Positions 1 through 15,100 of a DNA stretch of 64,000 nt are shown here, piece by piece. The first letter of the stretch is position 1, and the number at the start of each line of letters is the position of its first letter. Origin of the DNA: Bemisia tabaci (Eukaryota; Arthropoda; Insecta; Hemiptera; Aleyrodidae). Where the stretch lies: contig NC_092800.1 in assembly GCF_918797505.1 (NCBI RefSeq), forward strand, positions 682,001 to 746,000, in the 5' to 3' direction. The position numbers and the translations under genes are program-made. The notes below the pieces were generated by a model. That model was not told where the DNA came from, searched no databases, and worked only from the letters and a program-made list of their open reading frames with translations.

Positions 1-57
1 CAACTAAGAGTTGAAATGATAGTCAGAATAATGTTCAAGTAAAAAATAGAAACTTAC

Positions 58-189
58 CTCATTCATATTCATATCTTTGTCGAAGGTTTCTCTCATGCTA
101 ATTATTCTTCTATGACATAACCATTTCATTAATTCTTGAATATCTAAATCTAATAATTCTGTGAGCGTTTTTAGATGAAAATCCTTTTC
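58..189 (-). CDS. didum: Myosin V exon 8 (last exon in window)
   Basis: 44 codons, phase 0 in and out, acceptor TGCTCAG and donor GTAAGTTT. Encodes [20 protein letters not shown] and the following stretch, equivalent to the family segment ahead of the HO helix. Later exons are outside the window. Confidence 0.93.
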
Positions 190-3100
190 CTGAGCAGAAA
201 AGAGAGGGAAAAAATTATTAATGGTTTTAATATAATTTATATTGTAGAAGCTCTGAAAAATGAGGTCAAAACTTTTGTCTGAGGCAAAATACAAGGGACA
301 AACAGTTAAAAATTGCTTGAGCACTGGTGGAGTTGTGATAATGACTTTTATAGTTTTAACAAAAATAATTGCAAGAACAGAATTTGGAGGGGGAATGATG
401 ACCCTCTTTTTTATCTTGCTTTCTTTGGCTCCTACTGTCTTTCTTTCTTTTTCTTTTAGATAAAATTTGGATACTTCACTTTGAATTACTATGATTGACG
501 GTTTAGACTTTTTCTCTACAGCAACTCTTATTACAAAGAAAATTTCTCTAGAATGAAAGAATCATTGTCCCTTGAACTTCCTTGGTTATTATTGTCACTC
601 TTTATGACAAAAAATTTCCTATAACAAAAGATCGTTCGGTCCTTTGCCAATTCTTTAAAGAGAGTACTGTATTCAAGTTTTTTGTCCTACCATTTTTCTA
701 CGACAACAGGAATATCTTGTTTCTCTATATGTGTTCCATGATGAAATTTTTAAATGTGTCTATTTTAAACAACACAGGAAGAAGAGGAGAGGGGAGGAGA
801 GTTTCCTCCTGTCTGATGATGCTATTGCGACTGCATCCAGATTTTACATTTTACACTATACATAAATCATTTAAGTACAGAATGAAAATTTCGCAGAACA
901 GCAAAAAATGAAGGAGTCCTCAACAGGGTTGCCAGCCAAATTATTTTTTTCCATTCTCTGACTTTTCCCTGACTTTCCAATATTTCTCCCTGACTTTTAA
1001 GTATGGATCTGACGCAGTCTGTTAAAGTGAAAATGAGAGTCTCGGGCCCGCAACGCGAGCCCGAGACCGCCCGCGCCTAATTCCACGAAAAATCAGAAAA
1101 ATCCCTGACCAACACCGAAATTCCCTGACTTTCCCTGACTTTTCCCGGTTGATTTTTTTTCCCTGACTTTTCCCGGTTTTTCCGGTTTTCCCGGTCGCTG
1201 GCAACCCTGCCTCAAGTTTTGCATTTTTGCGCAGAGACTAATATTAAACATGAAGACTTTAATGGTAAATTGGACTTACAGAAATGTAACTTGAGTCTGC
1301 ATCTCCTCGGTCACCAACGTGGGAGCCTTGCAAAATTGAGATGTTGCCTAAGTGTAGAATACTAGCTAATATCTTCAACATGTCGTTGATGTCGGCTTCC
1401 GAGAAGCCAAGCGTCGTGAAGGCGGATAAAGTGTCGTTGAAACAAACTTCATCGTCTATTCCTGCTATGCTATCTTCTTGATTTAAGTACATGAACTGTT
1501 TGGCTTGATCTGAAAATGGGAAAAAAATAAAACTCACAAACAGTTACCACCAAACTGATATTAATGATGAAATAAACAGATTCATATAAAATTGTTTATG
1601 ATGTGAGATTGAGTGTCATTCCTAGTTTGAAGGACCCAGTTAGACTTTCGGAGAGGTGCAGAAAGTTCCAAGCCTTTTCCAAATTCAATTAATCTTCCCT
1701 CAAAATCTATCAATGCTCGGATTTTTCATTAAAATTCATGATTGTTTCCCCTTGAAGACAAAAAAAAAAGAGAGAGAGAAACGTATTTTATTGAGAAAAT
1801 AGATTTTTTTATTACTACTACACCATATTTGCCACAGGATTACCCTGCTTTATCTCTTTTTATGGCAGTTACTCCATTTCACGTAACTGGCACACAATCA
1901 TTGGGCCGGCCGCGTGGTCAGAAAGTTTCTGTTCCCCTGAATTTTGGAAACATTTTGCTCTAACTTTTTGGCAGATATGTTTCTTGGACAATTGAATCAT
2001 GAGGTTCATCTCCTACTTCTTAAAACTCTTTTTATGACTTTCCTCTTTTAAGTTAGACAACTCTGAACCTATATTTCCTACAGAAAATTACTTCTAAGTT
2101 CAAAAAAAGAAATTCTCATTGAAATAAAAAACTATGACTGATAAGTACCCGGCAGTGTTGGTCAAAAAGTTTACATTTGAAAAAAGAAGAGGGGGTGTTT
2201 TTGAACCGGACGTATTTATGCTAAAAGGAACGATGTTGCACGCAGTTCGTTTTGGCAGAAATACGTTTAATTACATATTTTATTTGTCATTAGCTGGTTC
2301 TTAAAATTGTTTCATTTTGATACATGAGACTTAATTGTTGCAATGGAGAAGTCATCAATGACACCAATGGCTGCATCATCAGCCAATGGTGTTATACTTA
2401 TGTCTTCAATAACATTATTGTCAGAAAATATTCTAAGCATTAAAAACCATTTCGCTTTTAAAAATTTATCCCCAGACACATCAAAATAATCAGTTTAACT
2501 TAAATTGCAATATAATTAATGTTTCTCATTTTTTGTCCCTATTTCGTTTTAACAAAAACTAACGTCACAATTCGTTCACTTTCAAGAAAATGTGACAAAT
2601 ACTTTAAAAAATTTGAGAAAATGAAAAAGAGGAGGTTTTAGAGATTTAAGCTGTCTCCAAGAAAGAAATCGAAGTTTCAGAGAGACATTGAATACATACC
2701 TAATTTAAGATGAGGATATCTACTTCTTGAAGCGCAAAGTTGATAAAATATATGATAATTTCGTTCTTCTGCAGCTTGAAAAACTACTCTTGACTTTTCT
2801 AGGAGATACGTTCGCATACTTGCACCATTTATGTTGTAATTTTTGCTAAATTGAAGTTCTATAAATTTGCCAAACCTTGAACTATTATCATTGCGGATGG
2901 TCTTGGCGTTACCGATAGCCTGAAAAAGTAAGACGCACAATGTATGAGCTCATTTGGAATAAGATGACTAAAATGAAAAAAACTGGTGAAGAGAAATCAA
3001 TAATATGTACAATGGGCCTAAGTATGAACACATACAAGCATGATAAAGTATGATTATAAGGTCGATAGAGAAAATAGAAAACCTTGTGCGTCATTTAAGG

Positions 3101-6100
3101 CTTTTTAAAATTTCCACTACTTTTTTTTTCTCTCTTTAAAATTGAAAATATTAATATAATTGTGGCCAATCAGTGAAAAAGGACCTTTTCTTTGGGGAGA
3201 AAATTTCCCTGAACTTTTTTTAAATGCACAAAGAAAAAAAAATTGGAAATTTTGGCACAAGTTTAACCCCGAAACCTCAAAAATTGAAAAATATGAGAGT
3301 TTTAAAGTTTCAGGACAAAAATTCTTAGGTTGTAGAAAACTGACGTCCAAGTTTTTGCAAGCGGAAAATTATCTTTCAGAAAATATTCCTTTTCACAGAT
3401 CTGACTACAACTGTTGAAAATTTTCATGGAACATTCTTCACAAAGAGAAGAAAAATCTCATCAGTTTTCAATAAATGCTGCTTAATAATAATTATCGAAT
3501 TAGGAAAAGAAACAAGACAGGAAGTTTGCAAAGTCGCAAATGAGATGAGTCATGTTTCATTTCCACTATGGATGTGAGAGATCTTTCAGTAGAATAAATG
3601 TATAAGAGAGGGCTGATAAAAAAAAATGAGGCAATAATCTTCTGATAAAGAGAGAGTTACATTTGTAGAACAAATATAATTTAATTTGAGCGACTTTTGG
3701 AACTAAAAGCAGGAGAAAATCCTGGAAAAATATCTTACCTCCATGATGGGACTTGAAGCTAGGACTTTCTTTTCTATTTGGGTTTCAGTTGTAGAGCCTC
3801 CAACAGTAGCAAAATATCGCATGGCATATTTTGCAGACACTGTCTTGCCAGCCCCAGACTCTCCAGACACGATGATACTTTGGTCCTGTTTCTCTCTAAA
3901 AATAGAGAAGATAAAATTATATAACTTCCTGAGGGACGAGCATAAGAGCAAACTCTTTGGGTAAGGTCTAAATGTTTATTTTTAACGGAGTATGAAGAGG
4001 CTCAAATTACAGGTTAAAAAAAACCAACAGGGTGTCACAAAAGTGACTGCAAATCTTCAATATTTGAACACATTTAAGCAAAATCAGTTACACTGGTGAA
4101 CTTAAGAAAGAACCTGCCTGTTTGAGGGGTAGACTGAGTTTTCGAATTGAAGTTTGGAACTTGGTTCAGGGCAAATTTTATTACCAATGTAATTTCCATG
4201 GCCCTCACTAAAAATGGGAAAATATTCTCACCTTTCCATCTTTGTATACGCTTCTTCTGCAACTGCAAATATGTGTGGTTCCAGATCTCCCATTGCTTGG
4301 CCCCGATAAGCCCATATTGTATCACTGCCGTAAATAGGTAATTCAGAATAAGGGTTGATCGCCACCAAAACAATTCCTGAAAGAACAAAAACCAACCGAA
4401 AGAATGTTATTGAAAAAACTGAACATCTTCCTCAAAAAATTGATCCGTCCGGATTAAAAAATCAGAGCACTCAATCACTTCAGTGACCAATGATGAAAGT
4501 TTTTCTTAGATGATGGGAACAAATTTTCATCTGTTACACAATACAAACTGAAAGAAAGTCTCCTGAGTTTTCTGTGTTAACTTAGGTTGTCTTCCTTTTA
4601 CTTTCTTTTTTTCTTTCTTTCAAGAGTATGTGTTTACTAGGTGAGGATTCATAATTTAGTGGCATGACAACAGCACCGAGTTTTGTGCACGATAATTACA
4701 GGTCAATTTCCTTGACAAACAGGCAATTCAACTTGACAAGGCAAAATAATTACATAGGGAAAAATTTGAACTTACCACAATAAGTATAAATAGCACATTT
4801 GTCGACAAATCGGACTTGGAGATTATACAGCACAGCTGGTTCATGTAGATAGGATAAAGAGGTGAGATCATTTTGTCCGATTAGAATATCAGGATTGCAC
4901 AATGGAGGAAGGTCTGCATCAGATGCTATTGGTATATTTTTTAGCTAACAAAAAAAACATGAATAATTGCAACATTAAATTTCATTAATTTTTTTACGAA
5001 GTAAATAGTCACTACTGAATGCTTATAAAAATTCCTCTTCTTGGTGAAAGTTAGGAAAAAAACAACAATAAATGATTCAGAGAAAAAGAAATGTTGTCAA
5101 TTTCATAATGCCAGAAACTCTTGCTGCTTCGATGACATTATTTATGAATGCAGAGAAATTTTCGCTTATTAGAACTATATAAAGTTTTTATGAATGAGAA
5201 TCTTACTGACAAGTTGAGTCAACATTGAAAATATTCTGAATTTTCTCATCTTAAAAACATAAAAACAAAGAAGAGCACGTCAGGGTAGCAGTCTTGCTTT
5301 GAAGGCGAAAAAAAAAACCAACAAAAAAAGGTGAGGAATTTCAGATATATGTACTTTTTTTTTCTGAGAAAGTTTAGCAAGCAATCAAATTAATTGGAGA
5401 TGCAGCCGAATGCCGATTATTTCTCTCTCGGTCCTTTAAAAAAGAGTCAATTCCTTTCTATAAGAAAAGTTACTTTTCTTTGACTCTATGCTCATTCCAC
5501 GGCTCATTCCAATGACCCTGACATTTCTCTAAAGTACAGGGATCAATGTTAAACTCACTTTTTCTTTCTTTTTGCTTCTTCTTTTTTTTTCTTTTTTGAA
5601 GGAATTTTATTTAAATATAACGTAACTACTACAAGTATTTCCAAGTATCTATCTACATGGTTTGAAACTAAAACTAAACGAATTGCATTAAATTTACAGA
5701 GTAACGTTAGATTATACGATGATTATCTAAAAACTCACCTCTTTGCTATTTTCTAGAGAGACCTCGAGGACCTTTTCCTTGTAATCTGCGACAACCAGGG
5801 CACTTTCCCACACGAAATCTGGATGAGGGACCCAAACTCGTGTCCCCTGCAACAGAAAAAACGCAGCATTTTAAATAAAGAGTAAACTCAGCATTTTTTA
5901 AAAAATTATTTTCCAGATCTTTCTGAAGACTCGCTCTCAGGAGGGCGAAGCTCATTCAAAAAGTCCGGAGCACGATTACAAAACTCCTTCAAAAAGAGTC
6001 GAAGCGATATGCGTAACAAGTCGAAACGTACGACGCGGCGTACGGATCCGGAGCACAGTTACAAAACTCCTTCAAAAAGAATCGCTGCAATATGCCTAAC

Positions 6101-9100
6101 AAGTCGAAAAGAACGGTCTTCACGGTATCCTTACCGCTGCTCTGCCGTGCTAAGGAAGAACGCCGTATGAACATTCGAGAGTTGCCAAATTTCCCCGATT
6201 AAAACATGTATTTTTGAGGAAATTTATATTCATATTCTTCCTCGAAATTTTCAGATATCCTAGATCAGACCGTGAACAAAATTGACTTAAAAATTTCAGG
6301 GAAAATATTCACAATTTTCTCCGTAAATTTGATTTTTACTGGAGGAAATTTGGCAACGTCTGAAGGTTCATACGGCGTTCTTCCTTTTTACTGGAGTATG
6401 AGACAAGAGTGGGATACCGACTGATTTGGCTACTCCAACGTCCAACGCACCTGCCTCAAGCCGGAATCAGGAATTAGGTCTGATTCGAACTGATTTGACC
6501 GCGCGCGTGCGTGCGGCCGAGTCGCTCCCACGCGACTGCACGCCGATTCGTAGTTAGTAGATCGATTAGTAGATCTCAACTTTATTTTACCAACCATCTA
6601 CCGAAAAAGATGTTGAAGAGCCGTCCGTGAAATGTGTAGAATCTCGATTATTCGCGGGGGTCGGGGCCCGACGCGCAGTGGATCGAGTCAATGAGGGAGC
6701 TCGGACAAAATTTGGAAACTTTCAAAGCTCATAACTCCGTATATATAAAACTTTGAGGTTTCAAAAGCGGTTTCATTGGTTTCCTCGTGAAATTTTCTCC
6801 TCTAGGCACCCTTTAAAATTTAAAATGTGACGAAATAAAAATCAAAAATTGAAGTTTTACTCGAACATTTCATGTCCGATCGTTGATCGACTCGATACAC
6901 TGTGCGACGAGACCACCGCGGATAAGCCGAAACTAAGGTATTTGACCGGGGAAAGGTATCAAGAAGGCAGTATTTTAAAAGACTATTGAAACACTACTTG
7001 TCAAATATTAGACTGAAATATAATTATTAGTTTAAAAAAATATGTTTCTCGAACATTTCGATAAATTGACCCACTTTCTTCCACTCCATCGTGTAAAAGA
7101 GGCAAAAAAAGTCTGAGTAAAAAACCTCGATAATCGAGCCTCTTCTATGACGCTGAATTTATGGACTATTGTTGGTATTATTTTTATTCGAAAACCCCGA
7201 CAGAAACTATGAACAATGGGACAAACTAAGTACAGGACTTTTGAAATAAAGTTCTTCAATTTTTGATGAGCCTCGGCATCGGGTCGATAAGAAAGTCTCG
7301 CATGATGAGAGCCTGCACTAAGGAGCCACGAATGATTTTTATACTCCTGGCGTATTTCTACCCTGTATCTACATCTGCTGCATCGCGATTGTAAGGTTCT
7401 TTGTTGTGATATTCGATACACTGAAGAATGCGTCATAGATGCTTAGAATGGCATAGATTACATACAAGGTAATAACAACTGTAAACTACTCGTGATCAGA
7501 TTCAGTCGTTGATCAATAATAGACGAGCAGCTACCCTGCTCCGCAAATAGCTAACTACTTTGTAAGTGGGAAAGGAAAGTTCCTGTCCTCTTGGAGACGG
7601 GTGCCCAAGAGAACAGGTCTTGGGTCTTCGCCCTTCATAACAAAAGACACATACAGACATAAAATGATCAACTTTTATTCAAAAGTATGGTAAACCAGGG
7701 AAAAAAGGTCAGTTTATATTAAACATCGGACTTTTTCGGTTCAGATGACCTAGGCTTTTGGTCAAAGAAACCAAACTTCGCTTCGTTTGATGAGATTTGA
7801 CTCCAATGGCCGAAAACTTTGGTTCCATGACCCGACACAGTTTGGTGTTCAATATACACTGAAGTTCAGTCCCTGTATCCGCACTGTTTTTTTTTTTCGT
7901 GCAGTATCCTGCCGTCCTAGGAAAAACGCCGTTTGAACATTCGAATTTTGCTAAATTTCCTCTCGGAAAATATCCATTGTCAAAGAAATTTATGAATAAA
8001 TTTCCTTTAAATTTCCAGACTTTTCACATGACTTTACGAACGAAATTCTCTGAAAAATCGGAGAGTAAAATATATTCCCAGATTTTCCTGAAAATTCGTG
8101 ATTTGTCGAAGGAAAATTGGCAACGCCTGATGGCTCATACAGCATTCTTCCTGAGCACGGGAGTGCAGTAGCGATTATCGATGAACCGCCCAGCAGGGTG
8201 ATTATTGAGATTGATAGACAAAGCAATAGACAAATGAGACAAGGAGGAAATGGAGGGATTCTACTGGTGGATGCGGGTGATTGCAATGGACGAAGGAACT
8301 AAATAATGGCATTCCACGAGCGATCTACAGTTAGTCCATCAGTTTTCCCTTGGTCTAAGACAAGCACCCGTTTCAAGCAATAGGATCGCTCCATTTCCAG
8401 CCGCCGTCTTCTTCGTCTGTCGCTTTGTCTGTCAATATCAATGATGAGCCTACTGAGCGGCATTTTTTGACAACATACGAGACTGAAATTTTTTTTGCCA
8501 TTCCTTCTGCCAGAGAGCAGTAATTGAATGATGGTGCGTTTTAAGGATAGAAACGTTCTAGAAGTAAAAAAACTAGGATGAAAAAGAGAAAAACAAGTTT
8601 ATAATATTCGATAGATAAGCAGTGACGATAAATTTCGGGGACGATTGACACTCGATGAACATAAATCAAAGAGGAGCAACACGATGCGAGCCTATTGAAA
8701 ACTGACCAGGAGAAAACGATTAAAATGAAAATTGCGCGTTTTGCGGAAAACAGGGAAAGCGGCGAGGTTCGATGTCCGACCCAGGATCAAAACAAAACTC
8801 TTCTCATGAGATTCTCGGGCAAAATTTGCATAGTTACGTAACTATTGGCGTTTTTCAGTGCCTTCTCGTCCGTCGGTTCCCGTTGAAAAAAAACTAGCGG
8901 GACCCGGCTGAAGGGGCCTTTGTGAACAATGGCAAAAAAACGGAATGATGGAGGAACCTCACGAGGGACCTCAAGGCCGGACGCCGACGGGACGTTGGAC
9001 GGCAAAAAACGGCCGGACAAAGTGCTCTTACGTAACGTTAGCAGCGGGCTGATTGTTGAATCGATATCGAATGATCCTAATCGATAAATCCCTATCTTAG

Positions 9101-12100
9101 CAATGCTTTTAATCGATCAAGGTCCTTCAATATCGATTCGATAATGGCGCCGCAGGTGCTCCTCCTCCCGCCAACTCTGCCGTGCTAAGGAAAAACGCCG
9201 TATGAACATTCGAGAGTTGCCAAATTCCCTTCGATAAATTGTTTATTTTTTAAGAAAGTTACGGACATTTTCCCTTTGAATTTCAGGAAATTTAGGTGAA
9301 ATTGCTAACAAAATTATCTGAAAAATTGGAGGAAAAACGTTGACAATTTCCCCGAAAATTCGAGATTTATGAAAGGAAATTTGGCAACTCCTGAAGGCTC
9401 ATACGGCGTTCTTCGTTAGCACGGCAGAACTCTAGACTCGTCAAGTTACCCGGCTTTCACCGCCGAGTGGACGTGGCGGCACGTCGGGCGCCATTTTTGA
9501 AATTGATAGACAAAGCTGTAGACAAAGAAGACAAAAGCCTCATGGAGGGATCCTATTCGGGAGTATTTCTGTCAAACGGAACCATGTGCATTATGGCGTG
9601 AGACATTTATGCATATGTCGCAGGAAAATGGTGAAATCAGACATTTTGTCAAATGCGTAGGCTGATAGTTAAATTTTGACGGTCTATAAAATTGCGTGAA
9701 TTTATGGCGAAGAACTCGCGAGTTTTCAATATTTTTGGAAAAATAACTCATCAAACTTACAAACTCTTCTTGTCTCTTCCTCTTCAATTGCCTCTCATAT
9801 TTTTAAATGTTGAAATTCTACAAATTCTGTATGTTATGACATGCTGAAAATTTCTAGATAAGTGTCTGTGCAGGAGCTAAAAATCGTTTAAAATACTGTT
9901 GTGTGATGCAAATGTTTACTGAGAATTTTTTCTTACAGGGGAAATAAATTATTTTGTCTAAAATTAGGAAAAGAATCAGAATTTCAATCTAAGTTAAAAT
10001 ATTTGACTATTTGCCTAGGCACTTGACAAAATGCCTAGTTTTACTATTTGCCTGCGACACATATATTCTTATGGGTCCCATGGCTCATGTCTTAATGAAC
10101 ATAGTTCCGTTTGACAGAAATATGTCTTTTTGTGGAGGCGGGCAAGGTGGCAAAATTTCATGAAAAATAAAATCTTGAAATTTCACGTGAAATATTTCAT
10201 GAAATTTCATGAATATATCAAAGGCATTGAAAAATACGGGTTTTCGTTTACTTTTCAAAAACCTGTCATTTTGCGTCATCTGGACCACAAGTACATACAG
10301 TATTTCCAATGAAGCGACTAATAAAATATGAAGCGATGATGGAATGCGAGTCGGCTAAAAGCTTGACGCTCACCCACGGCAGGACAAGATGTACGTAACC
10401 GGAAGTGCATGAAGCTGCACACGCAACAACCACAAATACTCGCCTCGTGTGCCAAAAACCATTTACCATCTCAGATCGATCAACAACATTAGATCATTTC
10501 CCACATGGGATTTCTTTCCAGATATATTTCCCCGCATGCCTTCTCACTTCCCTACCCGACGGGACAAGCTTTATCCTGGCGGGAAAATTTACTCTGGGTA
10601 CCCGAACTATGAGTAAAGAAAAGAGGTAGAAGGTGGTTTCACGATAACTGGAATAGTTTTGTCGCCGTAACAGACAACACATTTTTCGGTCATATTTTTA
10701 GTAAAAATTATAATCATTCAAATTTTTTCGCATTAATCCTCAAAGGGTTACGTATTATAACGCTTCATGTCTAAATAACTCATGGCGCTGTACGTGATGT
10801 GTTTGTTTGGAGTAGATTACTATTTGCGCTACCCATGATGTTTGTTGCCTATGCAGCAAAATTGAAGGCGAACTTCATATAAACGATACCTAAAGTGAGA
10901 GTCAACGCCAAATAAGTTTGCGCACTTCTGGACTGCGACAGAAGATAGCCTGAGGTCAATTTTACATGTAAAGTAAATGGATGAATCAAGATTGCGGATT
11001 TGCTGTCGTAAACTTATTTGGCGTCGACCCTACCTGTGGTGGTTAACAACATCGTTTGTATGTTCAAGCTTAAATCTGGTGCTCTCTTACGATGACGCTT
11101 TCACGAAAGTCAGCGGTACAATATATATGGCTTTAAGAATGAACCGGTAAACTTTCAATTTTTTACATTGTATCGCAACGCTTCGAGGAAACGGGAGAGG
11201 AACGCGCCAAAATTTGCTCGATAAACTCTAATCAATTCAATGTTGGAATTATGCAACGTTAAATAAATTGCATTCGCTTGACTTAATTTTTATACTGCGT
11301 CGATGGAATGGACAGTGAGCCTCCAATAGCATTGGTCAATTTGCAAATCAAACTCGTTTCACCTACTTTAAGGAACAATTTTGTGTTTTGTTGACGAAAC
11401 CGTGCGTTGATAAAATCATAGTTTCCGGGCAATGAAGCTTTATCAGATAAATGCACGAGAGTGAATTTTTCAGACAAAAACAAAAAACAGAATGGCTTAA
11501 TCAATGGGTTACTAATTCTGCCGTGCTAAGAAAACGTCGTATGAACCTTCAGACGTTGCCACATTTCCTTTGATAAAACACGAATTTTCTGGTAAACTTA
11601 TGAATATTTTCCTTCCAATTTTTCAGATACTTTGGTCCGCAATTTCACCTACATTTTCTGAAAATTCCAAGGAAAAATATTCATGACTTTCCTCAAAACT
11701 AAGGATTTAATTGAAGAAAATTTGGCAACTCTCGAATGATCAAACGGCGTTCTTAGCACGGCAGAATTAATAATACAGCATTGCGCCGCGACCCCACACA
11801 TTTCAACGTTTTCAATGAATGAGGAGAATGTGCTCGCGCGTAAAAAATTCTAAAAATTTGGAAGAAAAAGGATTGAAAGTAGTGGATAAAGGTCGCTGCT
11901 TCGTGTGATTTTTTCACCGTTTGATTAATAAATTCTGCTTATTATGTGTGTTAGTAAATTTAATTGGTAAAAGCGCTCACTCGAGGAAGAATAGGCAGGA
12001 ACGTTGGCTATTTGAATTATTTGGAGAGAGATGGGACCGGTGTGAATGAACCGAAAACATGGAATTTTCGGAGAGAGGCCGGTCGCTCGGTCGTGTGTCA

Positions 12101-15100
12101 AACGGCTTAAACGCATACGCCAGGCTCAGAGAAATCACGAGTCCATTTTTTTCTACGAGCTAAGAGGTGCAGAATTCGAAAAAAAGATAAAGGTGAAAAC
12201 AGAATCTCATTTCATTTTTCCTCTTTCTGGCTCCTTTCAGATAAATGACACAGTTCCAATCAGGTATCGAGATAAACTCTACAAATAGTGGCAGAACTAC
12301 AAGTAAGAGGGTGGTAAAATAAAGTTGGGTCCACACTGTTTTGAGGGGAAATCAAGGCCAAAAATGTTCATCAGGGTCAGGACTTATTTAGGGTTCATAT
12401 TGTTGATTCTAATGAAAATTTTCGGCCTTGAAATCCCCTCAAAATAGAACGGACTCACTATATTCTACACTCCTATTTCAAGTATCCTCACCACTTCCGT
12501 ATGATTACATGTCTAGAAAAGAAGGGAAAACAACTGAACTCGCAATAGAATGCATGGTAACATTCCTACCTTTCCCTCCACAAACTTAAAGTAGTTTCAA
12601 AATTTCAAAGAATAGTGTATACTTCAAGATTATTGGGGGAGAAAGATGAAAGGAGAGCTCCTTCAACGAATATTCGAAATTTAGGCTTGAAAATCCGCTG
12701 CCTTGAAAGATAATCTACTTTTGCGGACTTTTAGGACCACTATGTACACCCTGCGACGGTAACGGCCTTGCAAGGCCTTTTTTACAAAGGACGCGGCAAC
12801 TGAGACGGTTATATACTATTGCGTTGCCACTAACAGGATTATATAATCTCCCATAGCGTTGCCAAAATTCACGGACTCCTCTGTCTCTACTAAACAAGAA
12901 CTTAAAATTAGACTAAATTTTGCACACAGAACTACCATTTCTGACTCATCCATAAAAACACCTATCTCCGAAAGGAAACTAATGGCACATGCGTTGTCTC
13001 TAAAATGAGCCAGAAATTATAGTTCCTTATTCCAAAATGTAGTCCAATTAAAAGTGTTCATGCGTGTACTTAGAGAGAGTAATGCCACGTCGCAGCCGCT
13101 TTTTGAAAAATAGTAATAATAATAATTTAAAAAAAAGGACTGAACTTAAATGCTATAATCTTCGTACAGTGTTGATTTCAAAATTTTCTCTGGTGAGTCG
13201 TGAGCTCATGTGAATAATTTTCTAAGAAAAAACTTTTGAAGGGAAAACATGCAACGGTATACGTACGGTTTACGTAGTTTTGTTAAGTAATCAAATCATT
13301 AGATAATTGGTCTGAGGCCCTTTTGGGCGGGTTCCTAAAGGAAACTGCAGAGACTTTCCCGTCGAAATCCTAGAAGCCGATTTTTCGATTCACTCGGCAA
13401 AAATCGCTCCAATTAAACCACATTTTTTCTGCATGGACATGTTTTTGATAATAGAAGAGAGTAATTTTTACAATTTGTCATCAACGCTTTGATTCTCTGA
13501 TACTCGACTATACCTACTGTGTAAAAACAATGTATTAACCTTGAGAAATTGCCAAATGTCTTCAAATAAAATACATATTATCTGGAAAACTATAAAATTC
13601 TTTCCTTCAAAACTCTGAGGGAATTTTATTCGCAAATTATTCTGGTTCATTTAAAATGTGCTAAAAAAAAACTATCCAAAACTTTTTTCAAAAATACTTT
13701 ATTGGGAGAGATACGACAACCCTTGGGCTGGTTATTCATACGGCGCTCATTGAAGCGAGTCAATTAGAGAGGTCGGACATGAAATTTCTGACTAAAATTG
13801 TAAATTTTGATGTTTATTTCGTTACATTTTGAATTTTAATTGGTTCTAGTAGAAAAAAAATCACAAGGAAACCAATGGAGCCACTTTTAGAACCTCAAAG
13901 TTTTTTGTAAACGGAGTTATAAGCATTTAAAGTTTCCGAATTTCGTCCGACCTCTCCTATTGAACCGATCTATTGTGCGGCGATTCTTCCACACTACGAC
14001 CGCGAATAGGAAGTGTTAGTTTAGCTCGGATGCTTGTATGTTAAAAGGAACTATGACGCATTTAATAAGCTTGAGCAGATAGGTTCTTTTAGTATAAACA
14101 CGTCCAATTTATTGAATGATGGCGGGTCCGGAGCCTTGTTTTCCAGGCGGCTCAATTTATCGCCCTGTCATCCGCGGTCAAGTGGACCGAATTCAGCGGA
14201 AAGGAACCGAGCTTACATAGACACGTCGATAAAAGCACCGATCCCTATAGGAAGTCCGAAGGGAGTTGCGTCGTTTTTGGAGTTGGCTTAAAAAAATTGG
14301 TTCCTTTTTGAAGGCAAAGCAGACCATCATTTTCGCCTGCGGATGATTTTTTAAGCGAAGAAAACAATCGGAGACGATGAATGATCGCCTGTCAGAATGG
14401 ACGCTAAGTGTCCGCAAAGAATGTCGAGTGCTTAAAAAATGGAGCACACGAGCCACGAGCCAGCGCAAAAGACATGATTTAGTTTTCCAAGGCGGGAACG
14501 TCAACCAAACACGAGGCAGTGGTTAGTTGGCAACACTGCTTCTCCTCTGTTTAAATCCATTACGAATAATCGATTCACATTCGGGTTACACATTACAGAT
14601 GGGGGTCGTCTTACGCTAATCCACCATCACCCCCAAAAGTTCGTTTCAAGATATGAGTTGCGAAAAATTAGAGAGAGGCGGAGCCAACTTTTGGGACACC
14701 CTGTGTGTGTACGCGTGAAATTGGCCTCCAACTGGCAGCGCACAGTGGAGCAAGTCGCAAAGAGCTGACGGGCAGGGTAGGGAAACTTTGAAAGCTCATT
14801 GTTCAGTTGATATGAAATGTACAAGTTAAAATGTTCTTCAGTCGAATTCCTCGTCAAATTTCAATACGAAATATCCTGGAAATGTATGTAGTGACGAAAT
14901 AAAAATGAAAATGAACAATTTCAATCCAATATTTGACGTCCAACTTCTGTCAATGGCTCATTCTACCTTGCTAAGGAAGAACGTCGTATGAGCCTTCAGG
15001 CGTTGCCACATTTCCATTGATAAAACACGAATTTCCTGGTTAACTTATGAATATTTTCCTGCCAAATTTTCAGATAATTTTGTTCGCAATTTCACGATTC

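Noticed and set aside
582..911. 109-codon frame opposite myosin exons
   Set aside because: Antisense to an intron, no homology; ends at the family E boundary.
7032..7436. 134-codon minus-strand frame in myosin intron 1
   Set aside because: No motif, no codon bias visible, and no splice sites that would join it in frame.
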